A DNA stretch of 19,559 bases from positions 1 through 19,559 of the forward strand of contig CAZRFE010000045.1 of NCBI GenBank assembly GCA_964599565.1, in the 5' to 3' direction. The DNA comes from JAJUFS01 sp964599565. GTDB taxonomy: Bacteria > Pseudomonadota > Gammaproteobacteria > Natronospirales > JAJUFS01. The notes below the pieces were generated by a model. That model searched no databases and was not told the DNA's origin. It saw nothing but the letters and a program-made list of their open reading frames with translations. Positions 7,992 to 15,961 of the stretch are shown here, piece by piece (the first letter of the stretch is position 1; each line of letters begins with the position of its first letter). Position numbers and translations under genes: made by a program.

Positions 7992-10244
7992 ATGGAACTG
8001 AAAAAGGGGCGGGCTTTGCAGGTCAGATCCATCATCATTCGTGCCGGCATCACGCTGGCTGTTCTCGCTGTCTTCCTGTTGCATGTCACTGACACGGTCG
8101 AGATCCGGCTCGTTTCGCAGCTTGAGAATCTCGCCTACGACGCGCGCGTCCGGCTCACGATGCCAGGCGCCGAGGACACCGAGGTCGTGGTGCTCGATAT
8201 CGACGAGCGTTCGATCAGCGCCGAAGGCCAGTGGCCGTGGTCACGCGACCGGCTGGCACTGCTGATGAACCGCCTGTTCGAGACCTATGCCGTGCGTGCT
8301 GCGGGATTCGACATTGCGTTTCCGGAAGCGGACCGCAACGTGGGCGCGGAACTGCTGCAGGAACTCGCCGCGGGCGAACTCGCGGAGAACGACGCCTACC
8401 AGGAGGCCTACGAGCGCCTGCGGCCGCGACTGGATACGGACATGCGTTTCGCGGAGTCGTTCGTGGATCGCAACGTCGTGCTCGGTTACGTGTTTCGCCC
8501 TTTTGCATTTGATGACGCGAACAACGAACTTGGCGCGCTGCCTGCGCCGTTGTTCGTCAAGAAGGATGTATCGCCGGATCTTTACTTCATCGAAGCGGAA
8601 GGGTATTCGGGCAACGTTCCTGTACTGCAGCGGCACGCGGTGAGCGGCGGGTTCTTCGACAATCCGGTCGTCGATGGTGACGGCGTGTTCCGTCGCGTTC
8701 CCGCACTCCAGGAATACGGGGACGGCATCTACGCGTCGCTCGCCATCGAGCTCGTGCGCGCAGCGCGCGGCTGGGAAAGCCTCGAGTTCGCCTGGGATCC
8801 GAACGCGGACGTTCGCGACGCCAACCATCTTGAGCGCCTGCAGATCGGCGATCTGCGGATACCGGTCGACAAGGATCTCGCGCTGTACGTTCCCTATCGC
8901 GGACCCTCGTTCACCATTCCGTACGTATCCGCGATCGACGTGCTGCACGGAACGGCGGATGCGGAACTGCTGCGCGACAAGGTCGTGCTGGTCGGCACGA
9001 GCGCGCCCGGCCTGCTCGATTCGCGCGTCACGCCGGTGAGCGAGAATTTCGTCGGCGTCGAGGTGCACGCCAATATCGTTGACGGCATCCTGAGCCAGCG
9101 CGTCAAGTACCGGCCCTCGTGGATGCTCGGCGCGCATGCCTCGCTGCTTGCGCTGCTTGCCATCGTACTGACGTTCATCCTTGCCCGTTACCCGGTTGTG
9201 CCTGCGACGCTCGGCACGCTGACGGTCGGCATCCTGCTCGTGGCCGGCAACCTGTTGCTGTGGCAGCTGGCCGACTACATCGTGCCGCTGGCATCGCCGC
9301 TGTTGTTCATCGGCGCGGCGTTCGTGCTGCATACGGTTTACGGTCTGCTCGTCGAAAGCCGCGGCAAGCGTTACCTGTCACAGATGTTCGGCCAGTACGT
9401 GCCGCCCGAGCTGGTCGAGGAAATGGACCGCGGTCGGCAGCAGGTATCGCTGGAAGGCGAGAGCCGCGACATGAGCGTGCTGTTCTCCGACGTGCGCGGA
9501 TTCACGAGCGTGTCCGAAGGCCTCGACCCGAAACAGCTGACACAGCTGATGAACGAATTCCTCACGCCGTTGACCCGCGTCATCCATGAACATCGCGGCA
9601 CGATCGACAAGTACATGGGCGACGCGGTCATGGCGTTCTGGGGTGCGCCGCTGCCGGATGCGGATCACGCCTCGCATGCCGTTGGCGCCGCGCTCGACAT
9701 GGTCGCCGCCATGCGCAGGCTCGGTCCCGTGTTCCGCGCGCGCGGCTGGCCGGAACTTCGCATCGGGGTCGGCGTGAACAGCGGCGTGATGAATGTCGGC
9801 AACATGGGTTCGCAGTTCCGCATGGCGTACACGGTGATGGGCGATGCGGTGAATCTCGGTTCGCGCATCGAAGGCCTGACGAAGGCGTATGGCGTGGAGA
9901 TCATCGTGTCGGAATCGACGCGCGACGCCGCACCGGAGTTTGCATACATCGAGCTCGACCGCGTGCGCGTGAAGGGCAAGACCGAAGCGGTCGGCATCTT
10001 CGAGCCGCTCGGTCGGCGCGACGAGCTGCCGAAGGAATCGAGACAGCTGCGCGCGAGGCACAAGCAGGCGCTGATGCTGTATCGCGAACAGCAGTGGGAC
10101 GCGGCCGAACGCGAGTTCTTTTCACTGGCGCAATCGGAACCGGACCGGCCGCTGTATGGCATCTATCTCGATCGCATCGCGCATTTCCGCCAGCATCCCC
10201 CCGGCGAGGGCTGGGACGGGGTCTTCACCTTTTCCACCAAGTAG
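7992..10244 (+). CDS. CHASE2-domain class III adenylate cyclase
   Basis: A membrane sensor that probably makes cAMP. The product has 750 residues. A membrane helix at about 12-32 is followed by a periplasmic CHASE2 domain at about 35-370 (LAYDARVRLTMPG, VVVLDIDERSI, GPSFTIPYVSAIDVL, DKVVLVGTSAPGLLD, GVEVHANIVDGIL). Three helices at about 378-398, 403-424 and 430-452 lead to a class III cyclase domain at about 490-670. Metal-binding Asp500 (LFSDVRGFT) and Asp544 (YMGDAVMAFWGAP), adenine-selecting Lys540 and Thr614, and transition-state Asn621 and Arg625 are all present, so it should be active and favour ATP. A helical C-terminal tail (685-750) with the ending WDGVFTFSTK follows, resembling the TPR-like tail of related cyclases. 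The ATG at 7992 gives a sensible short cytoplasmic start; the ribosome site is weak. The signal sensed is unknown. Confidence 0.93.
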   Translation: MELKKGRALQVRSIIIRAGITLAVLAVFLLHVTDTVEIRLVSQLENLAYDARVRLTMPGAEDTEVVVLDIDERSISAEGQWPWSRDRLALLMNRLFETYAVRAAGFDIAFPEADRNVGAELLQELAAGELAENDAYQEAYERLRPRLDTDMRFAESFVDRNVVLGYVFRPFAFDDANNELGALPAPLFVKKDVSPDLYFIEAEGYSGNVPVLQRHAVSGGFFDNPVVDGDGVFRRVPALQEYGDGIYASLAIELVRAARGWESLEFAWDPNADVRDANHLERLQIGDLRIPVDKDLALYVPYRGPSFTIPYVSAIDVLHGTADAELLRDKVVLVGTSAPGLLDSRVTPVSENFVGVEVHANIVDGILSQRVKYRPSWMLGAHASLLALLAIVLTFILARYPVVPATLGTLTVGILLVAGNLLLWQLADYIVPLASPLLFIGAAFVLHTVYGLLVESRGKRYLSQMFGQYVPPELVEEMDRGRQQVSLEGESRDMSVLFSDVRGFTSVSEGLDPKQLTQLMNEFLTPLTRVIHEHRGTIDKYMGDAVMAFWGAPLPDADHASHAVGAALDMVAAMRRLGPVFRARGWPELRIGVGVNSGVMNVGNMGSQFRMAYTVMGDAVNLGSRIEGLTKAYGVEIIVSESTRDAAPEFAYIELDRVRVKGKTEAVGIFEPLGRRDELPKESRQLRARHKQALMLYREQQWDAAEREFFSLAQSEPDRPLYGIYLDRIAHFRQHPPGEGWDGVFTFSTK

Positions 10245-10377
10245 TTTCGCTTACGCTTGAAATCGGCCGGGCGCGACCCCAGTTCGCGTTTCCTGCCGAT
10301 CTTATTGTCTCCTGGCTTTGCCGTGGAGCGTCATTCCTTGAGTGTTTATCGGCAGGGAAAGGAACTTGCGGTTCGGC

Positions 10378-10383
10378 TAAAAT
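10378..10383 (+). promoter_or_regulatory. Candidate -10 box just before clpS
   Basis: TAAAAT (five of six matches) ends 7 bases before the clpS ATG. If used, transcription would begin at or next to the start codon. No acceptable -35 lies 16-18 bases upstream and no Shine-Dalgarno is seen before clpS, so this is a weak prediction. Confidence 0.3.
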
Positions 10384-10390
10384 CACCACC

Positions 10391-10708
10391 ATGAGCGACT
10401 TCAGAAACGAACCCCAGCACGGCCTTGCCGTCGACGAGGCGCGACCGAAACTCAAGCGCCCGCCGCTGTTCAAGGTCGTGCTGCTCAACGACGACTACAC
10501 GCCGATGGAGTTCGTCGTCGAGGTCCTGCAGCGGTTTTTCCGGCTTGATCGCCAGAAAGCCGTGCAGATCATGCTGCACGTGCATACGCGCGGCAAAGGC
10601 GTGTGTGGCGTGTTCACGCACGAAATCGCGGAAACCAAGGCCGCCCAGGTAACCGACTATGCGCGCGAGCATCAGCATCCGCTGATGTGCACCGTCGAAG
10701 AGGCGTAG
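10391..10708 (+). CDS. clpS: ATP-dependent Clp protease adaptor ClpS
   Basis: ClpS is the N-recognin that binds proteins with N-terminal Leu, Phe, Tyr or Trp and hands them to ClpA. It has 105 residues, the family length. The hydrophobic N-degron pocket residues are visible: Asn33-Asp34-Asp35 (VVLLNDDYTPMEFV), the gatekeeper Met39 and His65 (MLHVHTRGKG); CGVFTHEIAETKAAQV is the family signature. The first 24 residues are the flexible extension that inhibits ClpA's processing of other substrates. The ATG at 10391 was chosen over longer in-frame extensions, which have no family homology. It lies only 7 bases after a TAAAAT. The clpA start follows the stop by 17 bases, so the two form an operon. 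Confidence 0.97.
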   Translation: MSDFRNEPQHGLAVDEARPKLKRPPLFKVVLLNDDYTPMEFVVEVLQRFFRLDRQKAVQIMLHVHTRGKGVCGVFTHEIAETKAAQVTDYAREHQHPLMCTVEEA

Positions 10709-10725
10709 CGTCTCAAGAGGTATGA

Positions 10726-12993
10726 ATGCTCAGCAAGGAACTTGAAGTCTGTCTGAACGAGGCGTTCTCCGGCGCACGCCGCCGGAGGCACGAATTCATC
10801 ACTGTCGAACACCTGTTGCTGTCGCTGCTCGATTCAGGGCGCGTCGTGGAAATACTGCGTGCCTGCGGCGCGAACGTGGAACTGCTGCGCAAGGAACTCG
10901 AAGCGTTTCTCGATGAGAGCACGCCGCGCCTCGCCGACAATGTCACCGATGACGTGCAGCCGACGCTGGGCTTCCAGCGTGTCCTGCAGCGCGCGGTCTT
11001 TCACGTGCAGTCATCCGGACGCAAGGAAGTGACCTCGGCGAACGTGCTCATCGCGATCTTCGGTGAAAAGGAAAGTCACGCGGTTTATCTCCTGAACGGT
11101 CAGGGTGTGAACCGCCTCGACGTCGTCAACTACGTATCGCACGGCATCTCGAAGGCAGGCGGTGAAGAACCGTCCGGCGATGCGGCCAGTCCGCCGTCCG
11201 ACGAGGAAATGGGCGGCGAACCCGGCGGCAATCCGCTCGACAATTTTGCGACGAATCTCAACGAGCGCGCGAAGCAGGGCAAGATCGATCCGCTGATCGG
11301 CCGCGCCATGGAGGTCGAGCGCACCGTGCAGATTCTCTGCCGTCGCCGCAAGAACAATCCGCTGTTCGTCGGCGAGGCCGGTGTCGGCAAGACCGCGATC
11401 GCGGAAGGCATCGCCAAGCAGATCGTCGACGGCGAAGTGCCGGACGTCCTGCAGGATGCCGTCATCTACTCGCTTGATCTCGGCGCGCTGGTTGCAGGCA
11501 CGAAGTATCGCGGCGATTTCGAGAAACGCCTGAAGGGCGTGCTTGCGGAGCTGAAGAAGCAGCATCACGCAATTCTCTTCATCGATGAAATCCATACCGT
11601 GATCGGCGCAGGTGCGGCGTCGGGCGGCGTGATGGACGCATCCAATCTCATCAAGCCGATGCTTGCCAACGGCGAACTGAAATGCATCGGCTCGACGACG
11701 TACCAGGAATACCGCGGCATCTTCGAGAAGGATCGCGCGCTGTCGCGCCGGTTCCAGAAGATCGACGTGCCGGAGCCGACGGTTGCGGAAACGATCGAGA
11801 TTCTCAAGGGGCTGCGCTCGCGTTTCGAGGAACATCACGATGTGAAATATCCGACGAAGACGCTGCAGGCGGCGGCAGAGCTCGCCGCGAAGCACATCAA
11901 CGACCGTCACCTGCCGGACAAGGCGATCGATGTCATCGACGAAGCGGGCGCGAACCTGCGCCTGCTGCCGCCGAACAAGCGGCGCAAGAGCGTGACCGTG
12001 CAGGATGTCGAGAACATTGTCGCGAAGATCGCGCGCATTCCGCCGAAGAGCGTCTCCGTGTCGGACAAGGACGTGTTGCGCAATCTCGATCGCAACCTGC
12101 GTCTTGTCATCTACGGGCAGGACAAGGCGATCGATACGCTGTCATCCGCGATCAAGATGTCGCGCTCGGGGCTGGGTCCCGAGAACCGTCCGATCGGTTC
12201 GTTCCTGTTCGCAGGACCCACCGGTGTCGGCAAGACGGAAGTCACGCGCCAGCTTGCGAAGGCGATGGGCATCGAACTCGTGCGCTTCGACATGTCCGAG
12301 TACATGGAACGTCACACGGTGTCGCGTCTCATCGGCGCGCCGCCGGGATACGTCGGCTTCGACCAGGGCGGACTGTTGACGGAAGCCGTCATCAAGAACC
12401 CGCACAGCGTGCTGCTGCTGGATGAAATCGAGAAGGCGCATCCGGAAGTGTTCAACCTGCTGCTGCAGGTGATGGATCACGGCACGCTGACGGACAACAA
12501 CGGCCGCAAGGCGGACTTCCGCAACGTGATCCTGGTGATGACCACGAACGCGGGCGCACAGGAGATGAGCCGCACGTCGATCGGTTTCGCCGGGCAGGAC
12601 AACTCCACGGATGCAATGGAAGTCATTCGTCGCGTGTTCACGCCGGAGTTCCGCAACCGTCTCGATGCGATCATCCAGTTCGAAGGCCTCGATGAACGCA
12701 CCATCGCGCAGGTGGTCGACAAGTTCATCGTGGAGCTTGAAACGCAACTGGAAGAAAAGGGCGTCGCGATCGAAGTGGACGACGAGGCGCGCACCTGGAT
12801 CGCCGCGCGTGGCTACGATCCGAAGATGGGCGCACGCCCGATGGCGCGCGTGGTGCAGGAACACATCAAGCGCCCGCTCGCCGAAGAACTCCTGTTCGGC
12901 AAGCTCGCATCGGGCGGGCAGGTGAAGGTGAGCGTCGCGGGTGATGCGCTCGACATCGCGGTGACGGCGAACGGCGCGGAAGCGACCGTGTGA
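10726..12993 (+). CDS. clpA: ATP-dependent Clp protease ATP-binding subunit ClpA
   Basis: ClpA is the hexameric AAA+ unfoldase that feeds substrates, including ClpS-bound N-degron proteins, into the ClpP chamber in the cytosol. It has 755 residues, the normal length. The N-domain with two Clp-N repeats covers about 1-145, followed by an acidic Gly-rich linker (145-170). AAA+ module 1 has Walker A GEAGVGKT (216-223) and Walker B ILFIDE (283-288). Module 2 has Walker A GPTGVGKT (497-504), Walker B VLLLDE and the pore loop GYVGF. The ClpP-docking loop IGF (619-621) is intact, which separates it from ClpB. The long middle coiled coil of ClpB is absent. AAGAGG lies 5 bases before the ATG at 10726. 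clpP is not in the window, as is usual. Confidence 0.98.
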   Translation: MLSKELEVCLNEAFSGARRRRHEFITVEHLLLSLLDSGRVVEILRACGANVELLRKELEAFLDESTPRLADNVTDDVQPTLGFQRVLQRAVFHVQSSGRKEVTSANVLIAIFGEKESHAVYLLNGQGVNRLDVVNYVSHGISKAGGEEPSGDAASPPSDEEMGGEPGGNPLDNFATNLNERAKQGKIDPLIGRAMEVERTVQILCRRRKNNPLFVGEAGVGKTAIAEGIAKQIVDGEVPDVLQDAVIYSLDLGALVAGTKYRGDFEKRLKGVLAELKKQHHAILFIDEIHTVIGAGAASGGVMDASNLIKPMLANGELKCIGSTTYQEYRGIFEKDRALSRRFQKIDVPEPTVAETIEILKGLRSRFEEHHDVKYPTKTLQAAAELAAKHINDRHLPDKAIDVIDEAGANLRLLPPNKRRKSVTVQDVENIVAKIARIPPKSVSVSDKDVLRNLDRNLRLVIYGQDKAIDTLSSAIKMSRSGLGPENRPIGSFLFAGPTGVGKTEVTRQLAKAMGIELVRFDMSEYMERHTVSRLIGAPPGYVGFDQGGLLTEAVIKNPHSVLLLDEIEKAHPEVFNLLLQVMDHGTLTDNNGRKADFRNVILVMTTNAGAQEMSRTSIGFAGQDNSTDAMEVIRRVFTPEFRNRLDAIIQFEGLDERTIAQVVDKFIVELETQLEEKGVAIEVDDEARTWIAARGYDPKMGARPMARVVQEHIKRPLAEELLFGKLASGGQVKVSVAGDALDIAVTANGAEATV

Positions 12994-13017
12994 GTTCGCG
13001 TTTCCCGAAAGGAAAAA

Positions 13018-13045
13018 AAAACCGGCGCATGCGCCGGTTTTCTTT
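13018..13045. terminator. Bidirectional Rho-independent terminator between clpA and infA
   Basis: A near-symmetric hairpin has AAAACCGGCG (13018-13027) pairing with CGCCGGTTTT (13032-13041) around a CATG loop. Rightward it is followed by TTTTCTTT. Leftward, the run of nine A (13013-13021) becomes a U-tract. It therefore can stop both clpA and infA transcripts, which converge here with 67 bases between the stop codons. Confidence 0.92.
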
Positions 13046-13060
13046 ATCCGTCAAAGCGAC

Positions 13061-13279
13061 TCAGCGTCCGCGGTAGACGATGCGTCCTTTGCTGAGATCG
13101 TAGGGTGTCAGTTCGACGGTGACCTTGTCGCCGGTGAGAATGCGGATGTAGTGCTTCCGCATGCGACCCGAGATGTGAGCCGTCACGACGTGACCGTTGT
13201 CGAGCTTCACGCGGAACGTCGTGTTCGGGAGCGTCTCGAGGACCTCGCCCTCCATCTGGATCGCGTCTTCTTTTGCCAT
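13061..13279 (-). CDS. infA: Translation initiation factor IF-1
   Basis: IF-1 binds the ribosomal A site during initiation together with IF-2 and IF-3. The product from the ATG at 13279 has exactly 72 residues, the family length, and starts MAKEDAIQMEGEVLETLPN. The OB-fold S1-like sequence continues with FRVKLDNGHVVTAHISGRMRKHYIRILTGDKV and ends in the family's YDLSKGRIVYRGR. The frame stays open upstream to 13447, but that extension is the bpt end read in another frame and is not part of IF-1. It is the last gene of the leftward unit, 47 bases after bpt. As an essential gene with strong demand it may also have its own promoter in or near the bpt end; I see no convincing one. Confidence 0.98.
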   Translation of the reverse strand: MAKEDAIQMEGEVLETLPNTTFRVKLDNGHVVTAHISGRMRKHYIRILTGDKVTVELTPYDLSKGRIVYRGR

Positions 13280-13326
13280 AAGGTATTGATTCACCAGTTC
13301 TTGGACCGAAGGGCGGGGATTCTGCC

Positions 13327-14064
13327 TCATGGCTCCCGTGACTGCAACCGCCGCCACTTGCCGCCTGTGAGGATTTCCAGCGGACGAAAGCGTCGCTTGT
13401 AGTCCATCTTCGGGTGATCGGGGAGCCAGTAGCCGAGGTACACCCATGGCAGGCCTTCATTCGCGGCGAGCTCGATCAGCTTGAGGATCGCGAACACGCC
13501 CGGACCGCGTTTCTCCGCATCGGGATCATAGAAGGTGTATACCGCCGAGAGTCCGTCCTGCAGGCGGTCGAACACCGTCAGCGCCAGCAGTTCGGCGCCG
13601 AAACGGATTTCGAGATAACGGCTTGCGCTCCAGTCGGCGAGCAGGAACTCCTCGAATTCCTGCCGGCTTGCAGCGAGCATCTGTCCGTCCTCGTGCCGCC
13701 GTGACTGGTAACGGTTGTACAAGGCGAGCAGGCCGTCGTCGCACCAGGGTTGCTGAACGCTGACATCGAGTGCTGCGTTGTTGCGCAGGTTGCGGCGCTG
13801 GCTGCGATCCGGGTGAAAGGCGCGTACATCGATGCGCGCCGCGATGCATGCGCCGCAGCCGCTGCACTCGGGGCGATACAGGTAGCGTCCGCTGCGGCGA
13901 AATCCCTGCTGCGCGAGCAGTGTCTGCGTTTCCATGTCCGGTGTGTGGCGCGGATCGCCGAACACGGTGCGCGCTTCGCGATCCGCGTAGTAACTGCATT
14001 CATGCGCCGGTGTGAGATACAGCGGCAGGCGCCGGATGGTCTTGCCGTTGATGCCGGCCTTCAT
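13327..14064 (-). CDS. bpt: Aspartate/glutamate leucyltransferase Bpt (ATE family)
   Basis: Bpt moves leucine from Leu-tRNA to proteins whose N-terminus is Asp or Glu, turning them into ClpS-ClpAP substrates. It has 245 residues, a normal length for the bacterial form; eukaryotic Ate1 enzymes are longer. The ATE N-domain has Cys23 (HECSYYADREAR) and the CSGCGAC cluster (Cys67/70/73) in YRPECSGCGACIAARIDV. The C-domain carries YTFYDPDAEKRGPGVFAILK and YLGYWLPDHPKMDYK. I chose the ATG at 14064, which overlaps the aat stop as ATGA, over an in-frame TTG two codons upstream. The bacterial enzyme is often labelled arginyltransferase, but the short form next to aat and clpS/clpA fits Bpt (from family knowledge). 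It lies in the trxB-to-infA leftward unit. Confidence 0.94.
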   Translation of the reverse strand: MKAGINGKTIRRLPLYLTPAHECSYYADREARTVFGDPRHTPDMETQTLLAQQGFRRSGRYLYRPECSGCGACIAARIDVRAFHPDRSQRRNLRNNAALDVSVQQPWCDDGLLALYNRYQSRRHEDGQMLAASRQEFEEFLLADWSASRYLEIRFGAELLALTVFDRLQDGLSAVYTFYDPDAEKRGPGVFAILKLIELAANEGLPWVYLGYWLPDHPKMDYKRRFRPLEILTGGKWRRLQSREP

Positions 14065-14825
14065 GCGCAACGCTCCGTCGCATTCGCCTCGACGGCCGGG
14101 TCGAACACGTGCAGGTCATCGACAGGAACCTGGCGTTCCCAGCGGCCCGGCGAGTCATGCTGCGCGTACTGTTCGAGCAGGTGGAGGAATTCGGCGCGCG
14201 GAATGTCGCGGCTGCCGAGCGTTGCAAGATGGTCCGATGCAACCTGGCAGTCGAGCGCGGCGAAACCGCGCGCGATCATCTCCCGCACAAGCACGACGAC
14301 GGCGGTCTTCGATGCATCGGGACTGCGCGAGAACATCGATTCGCCGAAGAAGACGCGCCCGAGCGCGACGCCGTAGATGCCGCCTGCGAGCACGTCGCCG
14401 TCCCACGCTTCCACGGAGTGCGCGTATCCGCCTGCATGCAGTGCGAGATACGCGGAAAGCATGTCGCCGGTGATCCACGTACCGGCCTGGTCGCGGCGCG
14501 GCGTGCTCGCGCAGCCGCGGATCACGCCTTCGAAATCCTCGTCGATCGACCAGCGGTAACGATTGCGGCGGAATGTGCGCCGCAGGCTGCGGCTGAGATG
14601 AAGCTCTGCCGGAAACAGCACCGCGCGCGGGTCGGGCGACCACCACAGGACAGGCTGTCCGGGATTGAACCAGGGAAAGATTCCCTTGCGGTACGCACTG
14701 AGGAGGCGGTTCATTTCAAGATTGCCGCCGACGGCCAGCAGGCCATCGGGATCGCGAAGCGCGCGATCGACGGGCGGAAAAGCATCCGCGGGTTCGTCGG
14801 GCGTGATCCAGTGCAGGCCGGTCAC
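14061..14825 (-). CDS. aat: Leucyl/phenylalanyl-tRNA-protein transferase Aat
   Basis: Aat transfers Leu or Phe from aminoacyl-tRNA to proteins with N-terminal Arg or Lys, making primary N-degrons for ClpS. It has 254 residues. Family marks are DGLLAVGGNL, AYRKGIFPWF, the WWSPDPRAVLFP strip, HSVEAWDGDVLAGGIYGVALG with GRVFFGESMFS (the Glu in ESMFS matches a catalytic-site position of the E. coli enzyme), and LDCQVASDHLATLGSRDIPR. The start is GTG at 14825, one base after the stop of the upstream acyltransferase gene. No in-frame ATG lies nearby, and the sequence from the GTG (TGLHWITPDEPADAFPPVDRAL) matches the family N-terminus. Its stop overlaps the bpt ATG, so the two transferases are translationally coupled. 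Confidence 0.96.
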   Translation of the reverse strand: MTGLHWITPDEPADAFPPVDRALRDPDGLLAVGGNLEMNRLLSAYRKGIFPWFNPGQPVLWWSPDPRAVLFPAELHLSRSLRRTFRRNRYRWSIDEDFEGVIRGCASTPRRDQAGTWITGDMLSAYLALHAGGYAHSVEAWDGDVLAGGIYGVALGRVFFGESMFSRSPDASKTAVVVLVREMIARGFAALDCQVASDHLATLGSRDIPRAEFLHLLEQYAQHDSPGRWERQVPVDDLHVFDPAVEANATERCA

Positions 14826-14826
14826 G

Positions 14827-15951
14827 TCATGCCCCGTTTCGAAACGGCAGATGTTCCCGGCATGTCGCCATGTAGTGCTCGATCATCGGCGTTTCCCTGG
14901 CGAGCGCGGCGCGCACGGCCGACTCGAGTCCGGGATGGTTGAAGCGGTGCAGTGACCAGGACGGTTCCGGGGCGAAACCGCGCGCAATCTTGTGCTCGCC
15001 CTGTATTCCCGGATCGTAGCGCGCGAGGCCGTTTTCAAGGCAGTAATCGATGCCCTGATAGTAACACGCCTCGAAATGCAGGCCCGGGAGGTCTTCGTGC
15101 GTTCCCCACCAGCGGCCGTACAGCGATTGTGCATCGCGCAGGCAGATCGCGGCCGCGAGCACTTCGTCATCGCGCTCGCCGGCGAATACGACAAATGCAT
15201 CCGGCATTGCCTGTGCGAGCAGGCGGAAGAACCGTGGCGTGAGATAGGGCAGTTGTCCGCGCAGATGATAGGTGCGCGCGTAGCAGCGATAGATCGCATC
15301 GAGTGTCGCGTCATCCAGGTCGCGGCCGTGCATGACGCGAAACTGCACGCCCGCATCTGCAACCTGGCGGCGCTCGCGGCGAATTTCCTTGCGGCGCTTC
15401 TGCTTCAGCGCACCGAGGAAGCCCTCGAAATCGTCATGCCCATCGTTCGTCCATGCAAAGCGCGTCGTCATGCGCGGCATGAATCCGTGCGCCATCCAGC
15501 GCTCGTGTTCTTCTGCGCGCGGAAACAGGATGTGCCAGCTCAGCAGGTTCTCTTCCTGCATCATTGAAAGTCCGGCGTCGATCAGCGCGTCGGCGTGCGT
15601 TCCAAGCAGGCGCGGTCCGTCGACCGGCGTGAACGGAATGGCGGTGAGGAGTTTCGGGTAGTAAGCAAGACCGGCGCGATGACAGGCATCCGCCCATGCA
15701 AAATCGAAGACGAATTCGCCGAAGGAGTGATGCTTCCGGTAGAGCGGCAGGGCGCCGGTGAGACGGTCGCCGTCCGATGCGACCTGGTGGACCGGCTCCC
15801 AGCCTGTTGTTGCGTCCGCGCTTTCGGAGCTTTCAAGCGCGTGCAGGTAGGCGTGCGTGACGAACGGATGATCCGCACCCGCGAGCGCATTCCACGCCGC
15901 GGGTGCGATCCCGCCAAGACCGTTCATCGTGACGATGTTCGGCTCGGCCAT
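14827..15951 (-). CDS. COG3146/DUF482 predicted N-acyltransferase (GNAT/FemAB-like)
   Basis: A soluble protein of 374 residues from the ATG at 15951 (MAEPNIVTMNGL). It matches the COG3146 (DUF482) family by FVTHAYLHALESS near the N-terminus, FAWADACHRAGLAYYPKLL, PFTPVDGPRLL, the basic LKQKRRKEIRRERR helix, and the C-terminal marks HFEACYYQGIDYCLENGLARYDPGIQGEHKIARGF. The family is placed in the GNAT superfamily; its substrate and reaction are not established to my knowledge. An upstream in-frame ATG (15999) would overlap trxB by 38 bases, so 15951, 10 bases after the trxB stop, is preferred; neither has a good Shine-Dalgarno. It is followed after one base by aat. The position suggests co-expression with trxB and the N-degron transferases; a functional link is only inferred. 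Confidence 0.85.
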   Translation of the reverse strand: MAEPNIVTMNGLGGIAPAAWNALAGADHPFVTHAYLHALESSESADATTGWEPVHQVASDGDRLTGALPLYRKHHSFGEFVFDFAWADACHRAGLAYYPKLLTAIPFTPVDGPRLLGTHADALIDAGLSMMQEENLLSWHILFPRAEEHERWMAHGFMPRMTTRFAWTNDGHDDFEGFLGALKQKRRKEIRRERRQVADAGVQFRVMHGRDLDDATLDAIYRCYARTYHLRGQLPYLTPRFFRLLAQAMPDAFVVFAGERDDEVLAAAICLRDAQSLYGRWWGTHEDLPGLHFEACYYQGIDYCLENGLARYDPGIQGEHKIARGFAPEPSWSLHRFNHPGLESAVRAALARETPMIEHYMATCREHLPFRNGA

Positions 15952-15961
15952 TGATGGCGTG

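Noticed and set aside
8241..9332. A 363-codon leftward frame opposite the cyclase gene
   Set aside because: Low-complexity Arg/Ala/His-rich antisense product with no family motif; the cyclase frame has full domain support.
13280..13447. Upstream extension of infA in frame (to 13447)
   Set aside because: IF-1 is 72 residues and begins at MAKEDAIQ (13279). The extension overlaps bpt and has no homology to the family.
14065..14070. Longer bpt start at a TTG (14070)
   Set aside because: The ATG at 14064 gives the standard 4-base ATGA overlap with aat and the proper family N-terminus; the TTG adds only two residues.
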